Positions 61,882 to 64,000 of a stretch of 64,000 bases of DNA are shown piece after piece. The position numbers and the translations under genes were made by a program. The DNA comes from Streptomyces sp. NRRL S-350 (GTDB lineage Bacteria; Actinomycetota; Actinomycetes; Streptomycetales; Streptomycetaceae): contig NZ_JOHO01000002.1 of the NCBI RefSeq assembly GCF_000719705.1, positions 62,001-126,000 of the forward strand, in the 5' to 3' direction. How positions within the stretch are numbered: position 1 is the first letter of the stretch; every line of letters starts with the position of its first letter. The notes under the pieces were generated by a model, which saw nothing but the letters and a program-made list of their open reading frames with translations, was not told where the DNA came from and searched no databases.

Positions 61882-62301
61882 TCAGCCGTCCGAGAGCAGC
61901 CAGGCGAGGGTGGTCTCGACATCGAGGTGATCGGCCTCCGATCCGGCGGGCACCAGCGAGAAGGAGTCCGACAGGAAGGCCTCGACGTCGTCCGCGGGGG
62001 CGCTGAGGACGGCCTCGCCGGTCGGCCCCCGCAGGGTGATGAGCACGGCGCCCTCCGGCCCGGGGCTCACCCGGACGTCGCCGCTGCCGGCGGGGGCGCG
62101 CCGGCCCTCGTTCAGCAACTCGCGGCTGAAGTACCAGCAGACCTGGGCGTCGGCGGTCAGGCAGTCGCACGGCGTGAGGGGGAAGGCCAGGCACGCCGCG
62201 TACGGCAGGTCCGGGTCGAACCGCAGCTCCGCGACGACCGGGACGTGGGGCAGCGGGCTCTCGGGGAAGGTGACGGGCATCGGGTGGGCGGGCATCTGCA
62301 T
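61882..62301 (-). CDS. SsgA-like sporulation/cell division protein
   Basis: A 139-residue protein from ATG at 62301, seven bases after AGGAGGG. ELRFDPDLPYAACLAFPL near residue 25, VCWYFSRELLNEGRRAPAGS near 54 and VEAFLSDSFSLVPAGSEAD near 107 match the SsgA-like (SALP) family of morphologically complex actinomycetes, which guide septum placement and spore-wall events. Which SALP it is cannot be told by eye. Confidence 0.92.
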   Translation of the reverse strand: MQMPAHPMPVTFPESPLPHVPVVAELRFDPDLPYAACLAFPLTPCDCLTADAQVCWYFSRELLNEGRRAPAGSGDVRVSPGPEGAVLITLRGPTGEAVLSAPADDVEAFLSDSFSLVPAGSEADHLDVETTLAWLLSDG

Positions 62302-62508
62302 CGGGTGACCCTCCTGCGGTCATGGCGCGCCGGCCCCGGCCGGGCCGACGCCCCTGTCCGGCGCCTACCCGGTACCCCCTCGGGCAGTCCGTGGTCGCAG
62401 AACCTCCACAATTCCCTTGCGTGCCGCGGTCGTTCACCCGGGGGTGGGGCCCGGGTGCGGCGGCTGCCACACGTGGTGCGCCGGGGCCCGTCGGCGCCGC
62501 CCCGAAGC

Positions 62509-63012
62509 TCAGGCGAGGGCGGCCGCCGGTCGGGCCATCCACTCCTGCCAGGAGACGTCGTGGCCGATGAGGCAGGGCCGGCGGAAGGGCCACGCGTCGG
62601 CGATCCACGCGGGGACGAGGGCGTCGAGGGCCTGCTCCAGCCCGGTGCCGACCCGGTCGTCCACCACCCACCAGGAGATCTCGGCGTCCGAACCGGCCTT
62701 CTGCGGCGGGTCGATGTAGACGCACCCGAGCAGCGCCGTCTCCGCCTCGTCGAACAACGCGTAGTTGAACGTCTCGTGGGCGGCGATCTCCCGCTCGTGC
62801 CGGACCAGGTCGTCGTGGTCCTGCTGGTAGGTCATGGTGGCGACGGGCCACCCCCAGGCCTCCCCGTAGATCGCCCACAGCCGGTCCCGGGAGCCCATCA
62901 CCGCGGGGTAGTCGAGCTCGGTGTCGGCCCCGGAGATCGGGCGCAGGTGGTAGCCGCCACCGGGCAGCGGGACGTGGACGGGGTGGACGAAATCCGCAGG
63001 CAACCAAGTCAT
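62509..63012 (-). CDS. GNAT-family N-acetyltransferase
   Basis: A 167-residue protein from ATG at 63012. YHLRPISGADTELDYPAVMG, DHDDLVRHEREIAAHETFNY, then ETALLGCVYIDPP and DAEISWWVVDDRVGTGLEQA (acetyl-CoA site region) fit a GNAT domain, though the classic Q/R-x-x-G-x-G/A loop is degenerate (DRVGTGL). Acceptor unknown. Confidence 0.8.
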   Translation of the reverse strand: MTWLPADFVHPVHVPLPGGGYHLRPISGADTELDYPAVMGSRDRLWAIYGEAWGWPVATMTYQQDHDDLVRHEREIAAHETFNYALFDEAETALLGCVYIDPPQKAGSDAEISWWVVDDRVGTGLEQALDALVPAWIADAWPFRRPCLIGHDVSWQEWMARPAAALA

Positions 63013-63124
63013 GGGCCGGAGGCTAGCCGAGAAGGGCTTCGACCTGCCCGGAATATGGCCCGGAGGCCGAGGGCTCCAGTGGCCGGAGATGACGCCGGCC
63101 CGGTCGGCGGGGCATCATCACGGG

Positions 63125-63700
63125 ATGGCGATGATCAGGACCGGGTGGGGGCGCCTCGGGATCCCGGCGGTGGCGGCCCTGGCCGTGCTGGCGGCGGGGT
63201 GCGGTACGAAGCGGGCGGACGAAGCCGGCGGTGCCGCCGCGCCGTCGCCCTCCGTGACGGTGCGGGGCGCGCCGACGGACTTCCCGTGCCCCGGCGAGAC
63301 CCCGACCAGGGCGCCGACCCCGAGCGCGAGCGCCGGGGCCCCGTCCGGTCCGCCCCCCGACCACTACGCCGAGAACCACGGCTTCAAGGTGCCCCTCCCG
63401 TTGCACGGGCAGCCGCGCTGCGACGGCCTGGACGCCGCCGGGCGGATCAAGGGCGCACTCGAACCCCTCCGCACCCGGGGCGACTTCACCCCGGAGAGCA
63501 CCCGCGGCCTGCTCACCGGCCTCGGCTACCCGGCCGACAAGGTCAAGGCCTCGGAGAACGGCCCGGCCGGCGTCAGCTTCCTGGTCGACGCCTCCGGGCT
63601 GTGCCTGGAAGGCCGGATGAGCAGCGCCGGCACCACGGTGGAGGCCTTCGCGGGGTACCCGGACGGCACCGGCTGCGAAGCGCCTCGCGGCGGCCACTGA
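63125..63700 (+). CDS. Lipoprotein
   Basis: A 191-residue protein from ATG at 63125 (or 63131). The lipobox LAVLAAGC places the acylated Cys near residue 24. A Pro/Ser-rich linker (about 60-85) leads to a small domain with Cys residues near 62, 102 and 160-190. I do not recognise the domain. It would be anchored to the outer face of the cell membrane. Confidence 0.8.
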   Translation: MAMIRTGWGRLGIPAVAALAVLAAGCGTKRADEAGGAAAPSPSVTVRGAPTDFPCPGETPTRAPTPSASAGAPSGPPPDHYAENHGFKVPLPLHGQPRCDGLDAAGRIKGALEPLRTRGDFTPESTRGLLTGLGYPADKVKASENGPAGVSFLVDASGLCLEGRMSSAGTTVEAFAGYPDGTGCEAPRGGH

Positions 63701-63766
63701 CGCAGGACCGCCCGGGCCGCCGCGCGGCTCGGGCGAAGGCGCGGCGGCGCTGCTCGCCGGCCGCAC

Positions 63767-64000
63767 TCAACCGCCTTGGTGCTCCTGCCCGTTGTGGAAG
63801 CCGGTCTCGGCCGGCAACGGCGGCTGCGGGGCTCCCGCCTCCACCTCCGCCGGATCGGTGCCGCTCTGCTCGATGCGGTGCAGCAGCCGGGCGACGGTGT
63901 CGGTGCGTTCGCGCAGCGTCGCGACCCGGGCGGCCCGGTCCGGTTCGGCGCCGGGCTCGGCCGGCCGGACGGGGATGCCTCGTTTGCGGGCGGTCGCGAC
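63767..64000 (-). CDS. C-terminal part of an unknown protein (cut by window edge)
   Basis: Seventy-seven codons run in frame from the right edge to TGA at 63767. VATARKRGIPVRPAEPGAEP then RVATLRERTDTVARLLHRIE suggests a helical, charged segment followed by a Pro-rich end (GFHNGQEHQGG). The start lies outside the window, so the family cannot be named. Confidence 0.5.
   Translation of the reverse strand, partial: VATARKRGIPVRPAEPGAEPDRAARVATLRERTDTVARLLHRIEQSGTDPAEVEAGAPQPPLPAETGFHNGQEHQGG

Overview
The window is very GC-rich and has GTG/TTG starts, GGAGG-type ribosome sites and many 4-base GTGA/ATGA gene overlaps. It also encodes an SsgA-like protein, a Pls/PosA-type peptide synthetase, an F420-type oxidoreductase, an LAxTG sortase substrate and QcrB/CtaD/CtaF homologues. 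Together these point to a streptomycete (Streptomyces or Kitasatospora type) chromosome. No rRNA, tRNA, CRISPR array or intact mobile element was seen. The only mobile-element trace is a decayed IS5-type transposase near 23.9-24.2 kb.

Layout. 0-1.5 kb: N-terminal part of a Pls/PosA-like synthetase, cut by the left edge. 2-5.4 kb: a MarR-NmrA-membrane protein operon and a TetR/small-gene divergon, both with clear palindromic operators. 5.6-7.2 kb: secreted tripeptidyl-aminopeptidase-type hydrolase. 7.6-16.1 kb: FtsX/MacB-type ABC locus with two ATPases and two very large permeases. 16.1-19.6 kb: small membrane protein, P-loop protein, type II thioesterase and StyA-like flavoprotein. 19.8-21.8 kb: archease and RtcB RNA ligase. 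21.9-23.9 kb: ABC-2 exporter pair. 23.9-30.1 kb: IS remnant with an atypical small gene, LysR/DJ-1 divergon, carboxylesterase/TetR divergon and LLM oxidoreductase. 30.3-32.6 kb: translationally coupled operon of ICL/PEP-mutase-type enzyme, small exported protein and SBF-type transporter. 33-39.2 kb: methyltransferase, PadR/MATE divergon, DinB protein, TetR-MFS operon. 39.2-46.5 kb: small proteins, M28 aminopeptidase with a TTA codon, dihydrolipoyl dehydrogenase, GNAT, AI-2E family permease. 46.5-53.9 kb: two convergent exported phosphoesterases with PHO-box-like upstream repeats, then CsbD, SRPBCC, proline-rich and SnoaL-like small genes. 54-64 kb: ThrE-like exporter, DUF6131, small HTH, Sua5, an incomplete respiratory set (ctaD-ctaF facing qcrB), SsgA-like protein, GNAT, lipoprotein, and a partial gene at the right edge.

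The region is mostly self-contained regulator/effector modules (MarR, four TetR, LysR, PadR), each beside its likely target and usually with a visible operator. Perfect 9- to 15-bp hairpins separate several of the convergent gene pairs. Coupled overlaps tie the multi-gene operons together: 2833-2836, 12087-12090, 14912-14915, 15070-15073, 23039-23042, 31396-31399, 31707-31710, 38576-38579, 45474-45477 and 59689-59692. The least conventional items are an ABC ATPase with an AbrB-like tail, the enzyme/exported protein/SBF operon, the orphan respiratory subunits, the likely phosphate-controlled phosphatase pair and the RtcB-archease pair.
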